NCBI RefSeq assembly: GCF_029263155.1
Contig: NZ_JAJCYB010000119.1
Coordinates: 1-62,012 of the forward strand
From: Pseudonocardia sp.
GTDB lineage: Bacteria > Actinomycetota > Actinomycetes > Mycobacteriales > Pseudonocardiaceae
Direction: 5' to 3'
DNA length: 62,012 bases
Part shown: positions 16,425-25,222 of the stretch, one piece after another
Position numbering within the stretch: the stretch's first letter is position 1
How the letters are laid out: every line of letters starts with the position of its first letter
Translations under genes and position numbers: made by a program
The notes under the pieces: model-generated
What the model saw: only the letters and a program-made list of their open reading frames with translations
Told to the model about the DNA's origin: nothing
Databases searched by the model: none

Positions 16425-16495
16425 GCCCCGCAACCTGTGTGCGAGCGGAGGCACGGGGGCTGCGTCGGCCGGGTCCGGGTGGCAGCATCACGGCC

Positions 16496-17968
16496 ATGAC
16501 TCCCAGCGACGAAGCCCGGGTCCTCGACGCCGTACCCACCGGCCTGTTCATCGGCGGCACCTGGCGCCCGGCCGCGGGCGGCGCCACCCTCGCCGTCGAC
16601 GACCCGGCCACCGGAAAGACGCTGGTCGAGGTGGCCGACGCGCGCCCCGAGGACGGCATGGACGCCCTGGCGGCCGCGTGCGCCGCACAGGCCTCGTTCG
16701 CCGCCATGGCCCCCCGCGAGCGCGGGGAGATCCTGCGTCGCGCGTACGAGCTGATCATGTCGCGGGTCGACGACCTCGCGCTGCTGATGACCCTGGAGAT
16801 GGGCAAACCGCTCGCCGAGTCCAAGGGCGAGATCGCCTACGCCGCGGAGTTCTTCCGCTGGTTCGGCGAGGAGGCCGTGCGGATCGACGGCGGCTACGCG
16901 ATCGCGCCGGCCGGCACGAGCCGGTTCATGGTGCTCAAGCAGCCCGTCGGTGTCTGCCTGCTGATCACGCCCTGGAACTTCCCGATGGCCATGGGCACCC
17001 GCAAGATCGGCCCGGCGATCGCGGCCGGCTGCGCCATGGTGATCAAGCCGGCCGCGCAGACCCCGCTGTCGATGCACGCGCTGGCCGCGATCCTGGTCGA
17101 GGCCGGGCTGCCCGACGGGGTGCTCAACGTCGTCACCACCTCCGACGCGGGAGGCGTGATGGAGCCGCTGATCCGCGACGGCCGCGCCCGCAAGCTGTCG
17201 TTCACCGGCTCCACCGGGGTCGGCAAGCTGCTGCTGGAGCAGGCCTCGGAGAAGGTGCTCAAGACGTCGATGGAACTGGGTGGCAACGCGCCGTTCCTGG
17301 TGTTCGACGACGCCGACCTCGACAAGGCCGTCGACGGCGCGATGCAGGCCAAGATGCGCAACATGGGCGAGGCCTGCACCGCGGCCAACCGGTTCCTGGT
17401 GCACCGGTCCGTCGCCCCGGCGTTCGCCGACCGCATCGCCGAGCGGATGGGCGCGCTCGTGGTCGGCCGCGGCACCGAGGACGGCGTCCACGTCGGGCCG
17501 CTGGTGGACGCGAAGGGCCGCGACAAGGTGGTGGACCTGGTGCGCGACGCCGTCGACAAGGGCGCGGCCGTGAAGGTCGGGGCGCAACCCGGCGACGGGC
17601 CCGGGTACTTCTACCCGCCGACCGTGCTCACCGACGTGCCGCTGGCCGCCCGCTTGAGCCACGAGGAGATCTTCGGCCCGGTCGCCGCCATCACCGTCTT
17701 CGACGACGAGGACGAGGCTGTCGCCGCGGCCAACGACACCGAGTTCGGGCTGGTCAGCTACCTGTTCACGGAGAACCTCACGCGCGCGCTGCGGGTGAGC
17801 GAGCGCCTGGAGGCCGGGATGATCGGGCTCAACACCGGGCTCGTGTCCAACCCGGCGGCACCGTTCGGCGGCGTCAAGCAGTCCGGCCTGGGCCGCGAGG
17901 GCGGCAGCGTCGGCATCGACGAGTTCCTCGAGACCAAGTACGTCGCGATCGGCTACGACGGGAAGTAG
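16496..17968 (+). CDS. gabD: NAD(P)-dependent succinate-semialdehyde/aldehyde dehydrogenase
   Basis: A 490-residue ALDH. It shows the cofactor region TPWNFPMAMGTRKIGPAIAA, the Rossmann turn SFTGSTGVGKLL, the general base Glu in MELGGNAPFLVF and the nucleophile Cys in NMGEACTAANRF. The C-terminal PFGGVKQSGLGREGG is typical of the GabD subgroup, which oxidises succinate semialdehyde to succinate. The match is to the family; other aldehydes are possible, especially given the divergent acyl-CoA dehydrogenases. The start at 16496 begins just before the conserved N terminus. Confidence 0.88.
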   Translation: MTPSDEARVLDAVPTGLFIGGTWRPAAGGATLAVDDPATGKTLVEVADARPEDGMDALAAACAAQASFAAMAPRERGEILRRAYELIMSRVDDLALLMTLEMGKPLAESKGEIAYAAEFFRWFGEEAVRIDGGYAIAPAGTSRFMVLKQPVGVCLLITPWNFPMAMGTRKIGPAIAAGCAMVIKPAAQTPLSMHALAAILVEAGLPDGVLNVVTTSDAGGVMEPLIRDGRARKLSFTGSTGVGKLLLEQASEKVLKTSMELGGNAPFLVFDDADLDKAVDGAMQAKMRNMGEACTAANRFLVHRSVAPAFADRIAERMGALVVGRGTEDGVHVGPLVDAKGRDKVVDLVRDAVDKGAAVKVGAQPGDGPGYFYPPTVLTDVPLAARLSHEEIFGPVAAITVFDDEDEAVAAANDTEFGLVSYLFTENLTRALRVSERLEAGMIGLNTGLVSNPAAPFGGVKQSGLGREGGSVGIDEFLETKYVAIGYDGK

Positions 17969-18000
17969 TCACCGGCGCGCCGACGTGCGCTGCCGCCGCT

Positions 18001-18094
18001 CGCGTTCCGCGCGCCGGGCCGCGTTCCGCGCGCCGGGTTGCGTTTTGCGCGCTGTCGGCAGCGCGCGAGACACAGTTCGGCGCGCGAAACGGCG
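18001..18094. repeat. Dispersed GCGCGC-rich repeat cluster (copy 1)
   Basis: Three direct units of 19-20 bp (CGCGTTCCGCGCGCCGGGC, CGCGTTCCGCGCGCCGGGT, then TGCGTTTTGCGCGCTGTCGG) are followed by an inverted unit (CGGCGCGCGAAACGGCG). A central palindrome CGCGCTG/CAGCGCG joins them. The same units recur at 47.2 kb. Intergenic, downstream of gabD. Confidence 0.7.
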
Positions 18095-18157
18095 AGACGG
18101 GCCACGTGAGGCGCGCCGGCGCCACCGGAACCGCGCGCTACCGCACCTGGCCATTAG

Positions 18158-18198
18158 TTGCACAGTGATTGCGACTGCTGCGCCCTCGCGTCTAGCCT
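18158..18198 (+). promoter_or_regulatory. cbiM promoter with overlapping Nur-like direct half-sites
   Basis: The -35 TTGCGA (18169-18174) and -10 TAGCCT (18193-18198) are 18 bp apart. TTGCAC-N5-TTGCGA (18158-18174) resembles the nickel-regulator Nur box remembered as tTGCaa-N5-ttGCAA and overlaps the -35. No cobalamin riboswitch box was recognised in the leader. Confidence 0.4.
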
Positions 18199-18255
18199 GG
18201 GCCCGTTCACCCGCCGGGGTGGCCGGACGTGAGGAGGCGCCGCGTGGTCCACGCC

Positions 18256-18951
18256 ATGCACATGAGCGACGGGCTGGTGAACCCGCCGACGGCCGCGGTG
18301 TTCGGCCTGATCTCGGTGATCGGCCTGGCGATCGCGGCGAGCCGCGCGCGTCGTGACCTCGACGACCGCACCGCGCCGATGGCCGGGCTCGTCACCGCGT
18401 TCGTGTTCGCCGTCCAGATGATCAACTTCCCGATCCTGCCCGGCGCGTCGGGCCACCTGCTCGGTGGCGCGATCGTCGCGATACTCGTCGGGCCGTGGGT
18501 GGGTGCGATCTGCATCGCGATCGTGCTGGTCGTCCAGGCCCTGCTGTTCGCCGACGGCGGGCTCACGGCACTGGGCACGAGCATCTTCAACATGGCGCTG
18601 GTCGGGGTCTTCGTCGGCTATGCCGTGGCGTACCTGCTGCGCGGGCTGGCCCGGCGCGGACGGGGCGGCCTGCTCGCCACGGCCTTCCTGGCCGGCCTGG
18701 TCAACGTCGTGGTGGCCTCGCTGGGCTTCGTCCTGCAGTACGCGATCGGCGGAGCGGGCGGCGCGGACCTGGGCACCGTGTTCGCCCTGATGGTCGGGTT
18801 CCACACGCTGATCGGCATCGGCGAGGGCGTCATCACGGCCGCCACCGTGGGTGCGGTCGCCGCGTCCCGTCCGGACCTGGTCTACCTGCTGCGACGCCCG
18901 GCCCCACCGCTCGACGTCCGCGGCCGGGCCGCCGAGAGGACCACGTCATGA
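18256..18951 (+). CDS. cbiM: ECF transporter substrate-binding component CbiM (cobalt/nickel)
   Basis: A 231-residue integral-membrane S component. It starts MHMSDGLVNPPTAAVFG; in this family the N-terminal Met-His amine and imidazole coordinate the Co(II) or Ni(II) ion, so a start placing MHM at the N terminus was chosen. GTG 18244, which has a good SD (GAGGAGG, 18231-18237) six bases upstream, would add VVHA-type residues; this start is unresolved. Hydrophobic helices and the conserved NFPILPGASGHLLGGAI segment follow. It overlaps cbiN by ATGA. Confidence 0.88.
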   Translation: MHMSDGLVNPPTAAVFGLISVIGLAIAASRARRDLDDRTAPMAGLVTAFVFAVQMINFPILPGASGHLLGGAIVAILVGPWVGAICIAIVLVVQALLFADGGLTALGTSIFNMALVGVFVGYAVAYLLRGLARRGRGGLLATAFLAGLVNVVVASLGFVLQYAIGGAGGADLGTVFALMVGFHTLIGIGEGVITAATVGAVAASRPDLVYLLRRPAPPLDVRGRAAERTTS

Positions 18952-19295
18952 CCTCGCCCACCACCGGCCGGCGGGCCACCGGGTTCTTCCTCGGCTTTCT
19001 CGTCGTGGCGCTGCTGATCGCCGGGGGCCTGTCCTACTTCGCCAGCGGCGACCCCGACGGGCTGGACTCGGTCACCCTCTCCGGATGCACGCTGAGCGAG
19101 GACGGCGAGCCCGCAGGCGGCACCTGCATCGCGCAGAACGCCGACGAACACGCGCTGGGCGACAGCCCGCTGGCCGACTACGCCATCGGTGGCGGCGAGG
19201 GCACCGTGGGCGCGGCGGGGATCATCGGCGTGCTGGTCACGCTCGTGGTCGCCGGCGGGCTGTTCTGGGTTCTGCGCCGCCGCGACCCCCGCTAG
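18948..19295 (+). CDS. cbiN: CbiN-like small membrane subunit
   Basis: A 115-residue protein with two transmembrane helices (about residues 11-31 and 87-108) flanking an extracytoplasmic loop. The loop begins with the signature PDGLDSV, close to the PDGLE of NikN/CbiN proteins that help CbiM capture metal. The loop carries two Cys residues (SGCTLSEDG, GGTCIAQN) that could form a disulfide or bind metal. Overlaps cbiM by 4 bp and cbiQ by 1 bp (TAGTG). Confidence 0.8.
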   Translation: MTSPTTGRRATGFFLGFLVVALLIAGGLSYFASGDPDGLDSVTLSGCTLSEDGEPAGGTCIAQNADEHALGDSPLADYAIGGGEGTVGAAGIIGVLVTLVVAGGLFWVLRRRDPR

Positions 19296-20055
19296 TGGGC
19301 GCCGGGCACTCCCACCCGCTCTACCTGCCCGGCTCCTCGCCGGTGCACCGGCTGCCGGCCGAGGTCAAGATCGTCTCGGCGTTCCTGGGCGTCGTGTGCG
19401 TGGTGGTGACGCCCCGCGAGGCGTTCGCCGTGTTCGGCGGCTACCTGCTGCTGCTCGCCGCCGTCTGGGCGATCGCACGGATCCCGCCGGGCTGGATCGC
19501 GGTGCGGTCACTGATCGAGGCGCCGTTCGTGGTGCTCGCGGTCCTGCTGCCGTTCACCGGCACGGGCCCGTTCGTCGAGTTCCTCGGGGTCACGCTGTCC
19601 GAGCCCGGGCTGCTCGGGGCGTGGAACATCCTGGTCAAGGGCACCCTCGGCGTGCTGACGTCACTGACCCTGGCCGCCACCACTCCCCTGCGCGACCTGC
19701 TGGTGGGCCTGCAGCGGCTGCGCGCTCCGTCGATGGTGGTCACGATCGCCACCCTGATGCTGCGCTACGTCGACGTCATCACCGGGGAGGCCCGCCGGAT
19801 GCGCCTCGCGCGCATCTCCCGTGGCCACGACCCGCGGTTCCTGTGGCAGGCCGGGGCCACCGCACGCGGGGTCGGTGCCCTGTTCGTCCGCTCCTACGAG
19901 CGCGGCGAGCGCGTCCACCTGGCGATGCTGTCGCGCGGCTGGACCGGTGACATGCCACGGCTCTCCGACGCCGTCACGACCCGGCGGCACTGGGTGCTCG
20001 GGCTGGCTCCGGTCGTCGTCGCCGCCGCCCTGGCCACCACCGGCCTGGTGACCGC

Positions 20056-20059
<4 letters not shown>
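19295..20059 (+). CDS. cbiQ: ECF transporter T component CbiQ
   Basis: A 254-residue transmembrane coupling protein. N-terminal SPVHRLPAEVKIVSAFLGVV is the usual opening. The cytoplasmic coupling helices carry the two Ala-Arg-Gly-like motifs (RLARISRGHD and LAMLSRGWTGDMP) that dock on the ATPase. GTG start shares a base with the cbiN stop; the stop overlaps cbiO by ATGA. Confidence 0.88.
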
Positions 20060-20820
<761 letters not shown>

Positions 20821-21214
20821 CCCGCCGCCCGGGATCACCGTCCGGAGAGCCCGGCGCCACCGGACCGACCGCGGGGTTCCGCCCCCTGCGTGGTCGCCCC
20901 CCGTCGAAGGCCTGCAGCTGCTGCTCGCCGTGGCGATCCCGTCGGCCCCGGCGGCCGCTCCCGGTTGCATGATCGGCGATCCGGAACCGGGAGGCGTGCC
21001 CCCGCCCCCTCCCGGTGCCAAGCCGACGATCACCCACGCGAACAGGACACGACACACCACCACCCGCTGCACGCGGCCCGGCCCCGGCCGCCGGGGCACC
21101 ACCGAACAGCGGGGCGGGACCGGGTCGCGGCGGGGGCACCAGCCACCGGAGAGCACCTGGTCACCGGGGCGGGACCGGCTACCGGGGCGGCACCGGCGAT
21201 CGGGCCGGCACCGG
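20821..21214. other. Intergenic region with GC-rich repeats
   Basis: About 390 bases between convergent cbiO and the SPFH gene. The part nearest the SPFH stop (about 21160-21240) holds imperfect CCGGGGCGG/CACCGG repeats that would read as a Pro-rich tail if the SPFH stop were bypassed. A hydrophobic minus-strand frame (VVVCRVLFAWVIVGLAPGG) exists but lacks a credible start context. Nothing else is recognised. Confidence 0.4.
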
Positions 21215-22567
21215 CTACTGCGGCGGCGGGGACGGGTAGCCGGGCCGCGGAGGGGGGTCCTCGGTGACGGTCGGCACACCCCGTGGCGGGGTGGGCTGCG
21301 AGCTCTCGGGCTCCGGGTCCGCGGCGGGCGCCGGACCGTTCGCGCGCTGCGACAGCTGCGCGGGCGGCGGGAGGTGCGGCGAGACGGGCGCGGACTCGGG
21401 AGCCTGCCGGGACGACGCCTGGGACGACGGCTGCGGCACCGGGACGGGCGAGGCACCCAGGGCGGGCACCTCCTTGCGCGCCTCCGCCTCGGCGTCGGCC
21501 ACGACCTTCGCGATCTCCGGGTCGGTCGAGGTGTCGAACCAGTGCGCCATCGAGTCCTCGTCGTCCTGCGGGCGCGCCCGGTCGGCCGCCTCGTCCACCT
21601 CGGACGGGGTGAAGCGGAAGACGCCGTCCTCGCCGGGCGCGCCGAGCATGCGCGTGAAGCCCTCCAGCGCCTTGCCGAAGTCCGAGGGCACCATCCAGAC
21701 CTTGTTCGCCTCGCCCTGCGCCATCTCGGGCAGCGTCTCCAGGTACTTGTAGGCCAACAGCTCCGGCGTGGGCCGGCCCGCCTTGATCGCGGCGAACACC
21801 TTCTCGATCGCCGCGGCCTCGCCCTGGGCCTCGAGGTACTTCGCGGCCCGCTCACCCTGGGCCCGCAGGATCGACGACTGCCGCTCGGCCTCGGCCTCCA
21901 TGATCGCGGCCTGCTTGGCCCCCTCGGCCTGCAGGATCTGGCTCTGCTTCTGGCCCTCCGCGCTGCGGATCGCCGACTCCCGCTGGCCCTCGGCCGTCAG
22001 GATCATGGCGCGCTTCTCGCGGTCGGCCTTCATCTGGCGCTCCATCGACTCCTGGATGGACGCGGGCGGGTCGATCGCCTTGATCTCCACGCGGCCGACC
22101 CTTATCCCCCAGCGGCCGGTGGCGTCGTCGAGCTCGCCGCGCAGCACGGTGTTGATCTCGTCGCGGGAGGTGAGCGTGCCCTCCAGGCTCATGCCGCCGA
22201 CGACGTTGCGCAGCGTGGTGGTGGTGATCTGCTCGACGCCGAGGATGTAGTCGGAGATCTCGTACACCGCGGCCTTGGGGTCGGTGACGGTGTAGTAGAC
22301 GACGGTGTCGATGTTGACCGTCAGGTTGTCCTGCGTGATCACCGGTTGCGGCGGGAAGGAGACCACCTGCTCGCGCAGGTCGATGCGCTCGCGCACCTTG
22401 TCGATGAAGGGCACCAGGAACACCAGCCCGGGGTCGGCCGTGCCCTTGAACCGGCCCAGGCGCTCGATCACCGCGGCCGTGGCCTGCGGGATGATCTGCA
22501 CGGCCTTGACGACCGACACCACGACGAGTGCCAGGAACAGCAGTCCGACGATCAACAGCGGATCCAT
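21215..22567 (-). CDS. SPFH/Band 7 (stomatin-like) membrane protein
   Basis: A 450-residue protein. An N-terminal membrane helix (LLIVGLLFLALVVVSVVKAV) is followed by the SPFH domain (VQIIPQATAAVIERLGRFKG to about residue 190). A long Ala/Glu-rich coiled coil follows (SAEGQKQSQILQAEGAKQAA), then a Pro/Ser-rich tail. It resembles M. tuberculosis Rv1488 and E. coli QmcA, which form membrane-microdomain scaffolds and bind NfeD partners. ATG 22567 is chosen (GAGAGG five bases upstream) over GTG 22573. It lies 30 bp downstream of the nfeD-like gene. Confidence 0.88.
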   Translation of the reverse strand: MDPLLIVGLLFLALVVVSVVKAVQIIPQATAAVIERLGRFKGTADPGLVFLVPFIDKVRERIDLREQVVSFPPQPVITQDNLTVNIDTVVYYTVTDPKAAVYEISDYILGVEQITTTTLRNVVGGMSLEGTLTSRDEINTVLRGELDDATGRWGIRVGRVEIKAIDPPASIQESMERQMKADREKRAMILTAEGQRESAIRSAEGQKQSQILQAEGAKQAAIMEAEAERQSSILRAQGERAAKYLEAQGEAAAIEKVFAAIKAGRPTPELLAYKYLETLPEMAQGEANKVWMVPSDFGKALEGFTRMLGAPGEDGVFRFTPSEVDEAADRARPQDDEDSMAHWFDTSTDPEIAKVVADAEAEARKEVPALGASPVPVPQPSSQASSRQAPESAPVSPHLPPPAQLSQRANGPAPAADPEPESSQPTPPRGVPTVTEDPPPRPGYPSPPPQ

Positions 22568-22597
22568 CTCCACCTCTCCGTGCCCCGTGAGGGGCCG

Positions 22598-23041
22598 TTA
22601 GTCCTGCGAGTCCTGCGCGACCACCACGGCGGTGGCACCGGTGATCTCCACGACCAGCACGGTGCGCCCCGCCTCGATCACGTCGTCCTCGTGCACCGGC
22701 CGCGCCGACCACAGCTCGCCGCCGATCTTGACCCGGCCGCCGCCGCCGTCCACCCGGGCGATCACGACGGCCTGTCGGCCCTCCAGCGCCCGGTGGTGCA
22801 TCCGGCCGTCCTCGATCTGGTGCTCCATCCTGCGGCGCAGGGCCGGTCGGACCGCGAACACCAGCAGCGGCGCCACGATCACGAAGGCGATCACGCCGGC
22901 CACCGGTCCGCCGACCAGGAACGTGACGCCTGCCGCGGCGAGGGCCCCGCCGCCCAGCATCAGGAGCACGAACTCCCCGGACAGCACTTCGGCGGCGATC
23001 AGCGCCAGGCCCACGATGAGCCAGATCACAGCCGGGGTCAT
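22598..23041 (-). CDS. NfeD-like membrane protein
   Basis: A 147-residue protein with three hydrophobic helices (LIVGLALIAAEVLSG, VLLMLGGGALAAAGVTFLVG, IAFVIVAPLLVFAV) and a C-terminal OB-fold (AVVIARVDGGGGRVKIGGEL, VVEITGATAVV). This is the short NfeD type without the ClpP-like protease. The OB domain is known to bind SPFH proteins; its partner is encoded immediately downstream. Corresponds in position to Rv1487. Confidence 0.88.
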   Translation of the reverse strand: MTPAVIWLIVGLALIAAEVLSGEFVLLMLGGGALAAAGVTFLVGGPVAGVIAFVIVAPLLVFAVRPALRRRMEHQIEDGRMHHRALEGRQAVVIARVDGGGGRVKIGGELWSARPVHEDDVIEAGRTVLVVEITGATAVVVAQDSQD

Positions 23042-23074
23042 GCCCCGATCCTGCCAGAAGTCCGCGGTGGGTGA

Positions 23075-23884
23075 TCAGCCCGTCACGAAATCGATGAGTT
23101 GCTCCACGGCCCCGATGAGCGGCGTCTCCAGATCCCGGAAGTTCCGCACGGACCCGAGCACCCGCCGGGCGCCGTCGGCGGGCTCGCCCCAGCGCAGGGC
23201 GGCGCAGACGCCGGTCTTCCAGTCGGTGCCGCGCGGCACCCGGGGCCACGCCCGGATGCCGACGACCGAGGGCTTGACCGCCTCCCACACGTCGACGTAC
23301 GGGTGTCCGGTGACGAGCACGTGCGGCCCCGCGACGGCGTGCGCCGCGCGGGTCTCCTTCGAGCCGGCGACGAGGTGGTCGACCAGGATCCCCAGGCGCC
23401 GGTGCGGCCCCGGGCCGAAGTCGGCGACGGCGGCCGCGAGGTCGTCCATGCCGTGCATCGGCTCGACCACCACCCCCTCGACGCGCAGGTCGTGCCCCCA
23501 GACCGTCTCGACGAGCGCCGCGTCGTGGATGCCCTCGACCCAGATCCGCGCCGCGCGGGCCGTGCGCGCCCGGTGGTTCGGGACCGCCACCGACCCGGAC
23601 GCCGACCGGGCCGGCCCCGCGGGCGCCCGTCGGGGGACGACCAGCGTCGACGGCACGCCCTCGACGAGGAACGCGGCCGGGCGCAGCGGGAACACGCGGC
23701 GCCTCCCGTGCCGGTCCTCCAGAGTCACCTCGCGCACGTTCACCGTGACGACCGCGCCGCAGAATCCCGCGGGGTCCTCGACGACGAGCCCGGTGTCGGC
23801 GGGGACCTCCGGGATCTCCCGCCGCACCACGCGCCGGGTGCCGTCGGAGCCGAAGGCGCCGCGGTAGTCGTGGGCTCGCGTCAT
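23075..23884 (-). CDS. DUF3097 family protein
   Basis: A 269-residue actinobacterial protein. It has the family's SH3-like N-terminal part (GLVVEDPAGFCGAVV, REVTLEDRHGRRRVFPLRP) and a central TOPRIM-like segment (ARIWVEGIHDAALVETVWGH, then RLGILVDHLVAGSKE). The conserved Glu and Asp suggest nucleic-acid metabolism, but no activity is established. It heads the DUF3097-nfeD-SPFH run with 33 bp to the next gene. Divergent from the hypothetical gene at 24025. Confidence 0.85.
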   Translation of the reverse strand: MTRAHDYRGAFGSDGTRRVVRREIPEVPADTGLVVEDPAGFCGAVVTVNVREVTLEDRHGRRRVFPLRPAAFLVEGVPSTLVVPRRAPAGPARSASGSVAVPNHRARTARAARIWVEGIHDAALVETVWGHDLRVEGVVVEPMHGMDDLAAAVADFGPGPHRRLGILVDHLVAGSKETRAAHAVAGPHVLVTGHPYVDVWEAVKPSVVGIRAWPRVPRGTDWKTGVCAALRWGEPADGARRVLGSVRNFRDLETPLIGAVEQLIDFVTG

Positions 23885-24011
23885 GCCCGTTTTCTACCCG
23901 CGCCGCGCCGCGCCCGGCGGCACCGACACACCGGACGACGGTGACCTGCGGTGACGCAGCGTGTCCGGGGTCACCCGCCCGGCAGAAGTGCGACACGGGC
24001 GGGTTCATCGC

Positions 24012-24017
24012 TAGCCT
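24012..24017 (+). promoter_or_regulatory. Leaderless -10 element TAGCCT
   Basis: TAGCCT lies seven bases before GTG 24025. GCGACA about 16 bp upstream is a weak -35. Confidence 0.45.
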
Positions 24018-24024
24018 GGCCCCC

Positions 24025-24822
24025 GTGCCCCGGCCCTCCGCGACCTTCACCGTGTGGGCGTCGGCCTGGCTGGCCGGCGCCGCTGCGCCCGACGACGTGC
24101 TCGACGCGCTCGGGCCGTGGGCCCTGGCGCACGACGTGCAGGCCGCCGACGAGGCCACCGCCGACACCACCACGCTGCCCCCGCCCGGCTCCCCGGTGAG
24201 CTCGCTGGCGTTCCTCCTGGCCCTGCTGCGCCGCACCACGCCGCGCGGCCCCGCCCGCCTCGTGCTCCCGGTGCCCGGTGACGTGCGCGGACTGCCCGGG
24301 CCCGGCGCCTTCAGCCGCGAGGCCACCGCGGCGGGTGAGGGGGTGCTGTTCGCCGATGCGGGCCTGGGCATCGTGCCCACCACGGTCGCGGAGAACGTGC
24401 TGCGGTGGACCGTGTTCCCGGTGCCCGACCCGGGCCCGCCCGTCGAGTTCGTGGCGCTGGGCCAGGCCGAGCGGGAGCTGCGCGAACAGGTGCGGCAGTC
24501 GGCGTCGGTGCTCACCTCGCTCGGCGTGGCCCGGCACCGGCCCGGGGTCCGCGAGGAGATCGCGGCCGCGCTGCGGGCGCGCCCGGAGTCCCTGTGGCCC
24601 GCCGGCATGCCCGGGCAGGCGCTGCGCGTGCTGCAACACGCCGACGAGGTGGAGGCCATCCTCGCCGCCGCGTCGGTCGACGAGCCCGGCGGCGCGCTGT
24701 CCGCCTCGGCGGCCGCGGCCCGCCGCGAGGCGCTGCGCCCCATCGAGACCGCCGTACGCATCGCCCGGCGTGCGGCGGTGGCCGAGGCGGTCCGGGTGCT
24801 GGCGGCCAGCCCCCTGGTCTGA
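24025..24822 (+). CDS. Conserved actinobacterial hypothetical protein
   Basis: A 265-residue soluble Ala/Arg-rich protein. It begins FTVWASAWLAGAAAPDDVLD and has the segment LVLPVPGDVRGLPGPGAFS, then VTFP-type strands (LRWTVFPVPDPGPP) and a helical C terminus. No enzyme motif is visible. It reads like a conserved actinobacterial family found near housekeeping genes, but I cannot assign a role. GTG 24025 was chosen because it fits the leaderless promoter. Confidence 0.65.
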   Translation: MPRPSATFTVWASAWLAGAAAPDDVLDALGPWALAHDVQAADEATADTTTLPPPGSPVSSLAFLLALLRRTTPRGPARLVLPVPGDVRGLPGPGAFSREATAAGEGVLFADAGLGIVPTTVAENVLRWTVFPVPDPGPPVEFVALGQAERELREQVRQSASVLTSLGVARHRPGVREEIAAALRARPESLWPAGMPGQALRVLQHADEVEAILAAASVDEPGGALSASAAAARREALRPIETAVRIARRAAVAEAVRVLAASPLV

Positions 24823-25222
24823 CCCGCACCCCCACCGGGGGGGTCGCGGCCCTCGCACACCCCTCGGGCCGTCGCAGATGCTCCAGCCTCTGCGACAGGC
24901 TGTGCGCTGTGCGACAACCGTCCGTCGCAGGTCTCCCCGGCCGCTCCGGCTCCATCGATGAGTTCCCGGGCCGCCGGGCGTGCAGCCCGCCCACACCGGC
25001 CGGCGGGCAGCCCGGCCCGCCACGGTGTTCCTCGACAGCGGCGTCCTCGCCGCGGTCAGCGCCTCCGGGCCGGCGATGTCCGGTTCGCTCGGCCTGCCGG
25101 ACCGGGGATAAGCCCCGCGTGGACCCCGCGCGACAGCCCGACCCGAACCGGTGGGAGACCGAGGTGGCGCTGCGGATGCGGTGACCGCACGCGGAACCGA
25201 CCGACGAGACTGCGGCCGGGCC
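24823..25222. other. Intergenic region with two hairpins
   Basis: About 400 bases. ACCCCC/GGGGGT (24828-24844) follows the upstream stop as a terminator candidate. GTCGCAGA (24871-24878) pairs perfectly with TCTGCGAC (24889-24896) around a 10-nt loop, and CTGTGCGAC/GTCGCAG copies follow to about 24930. The rest to 25222 shows no gene. Confidence 0.45.

Noticed and set aside
18151..18255. Cobalamin riboswitch upstream of cbiM
   Set aside because: No B12-box-like consensus (GCCACTG type) or extended structured leader could be found in the available ~60 nt leader.
18229..18255. GTG 18229 as cbiM start
   Set aside because: The good SD lies downstream of it and the added Arg-rich residues would bury the metal-binding Met-His terminus.
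21160..21240. GC-rich direct repeats considered as a CRISPR-like array
   Set aside because: Units are short, imperfect and without unique spacers; no cas genes in the window.
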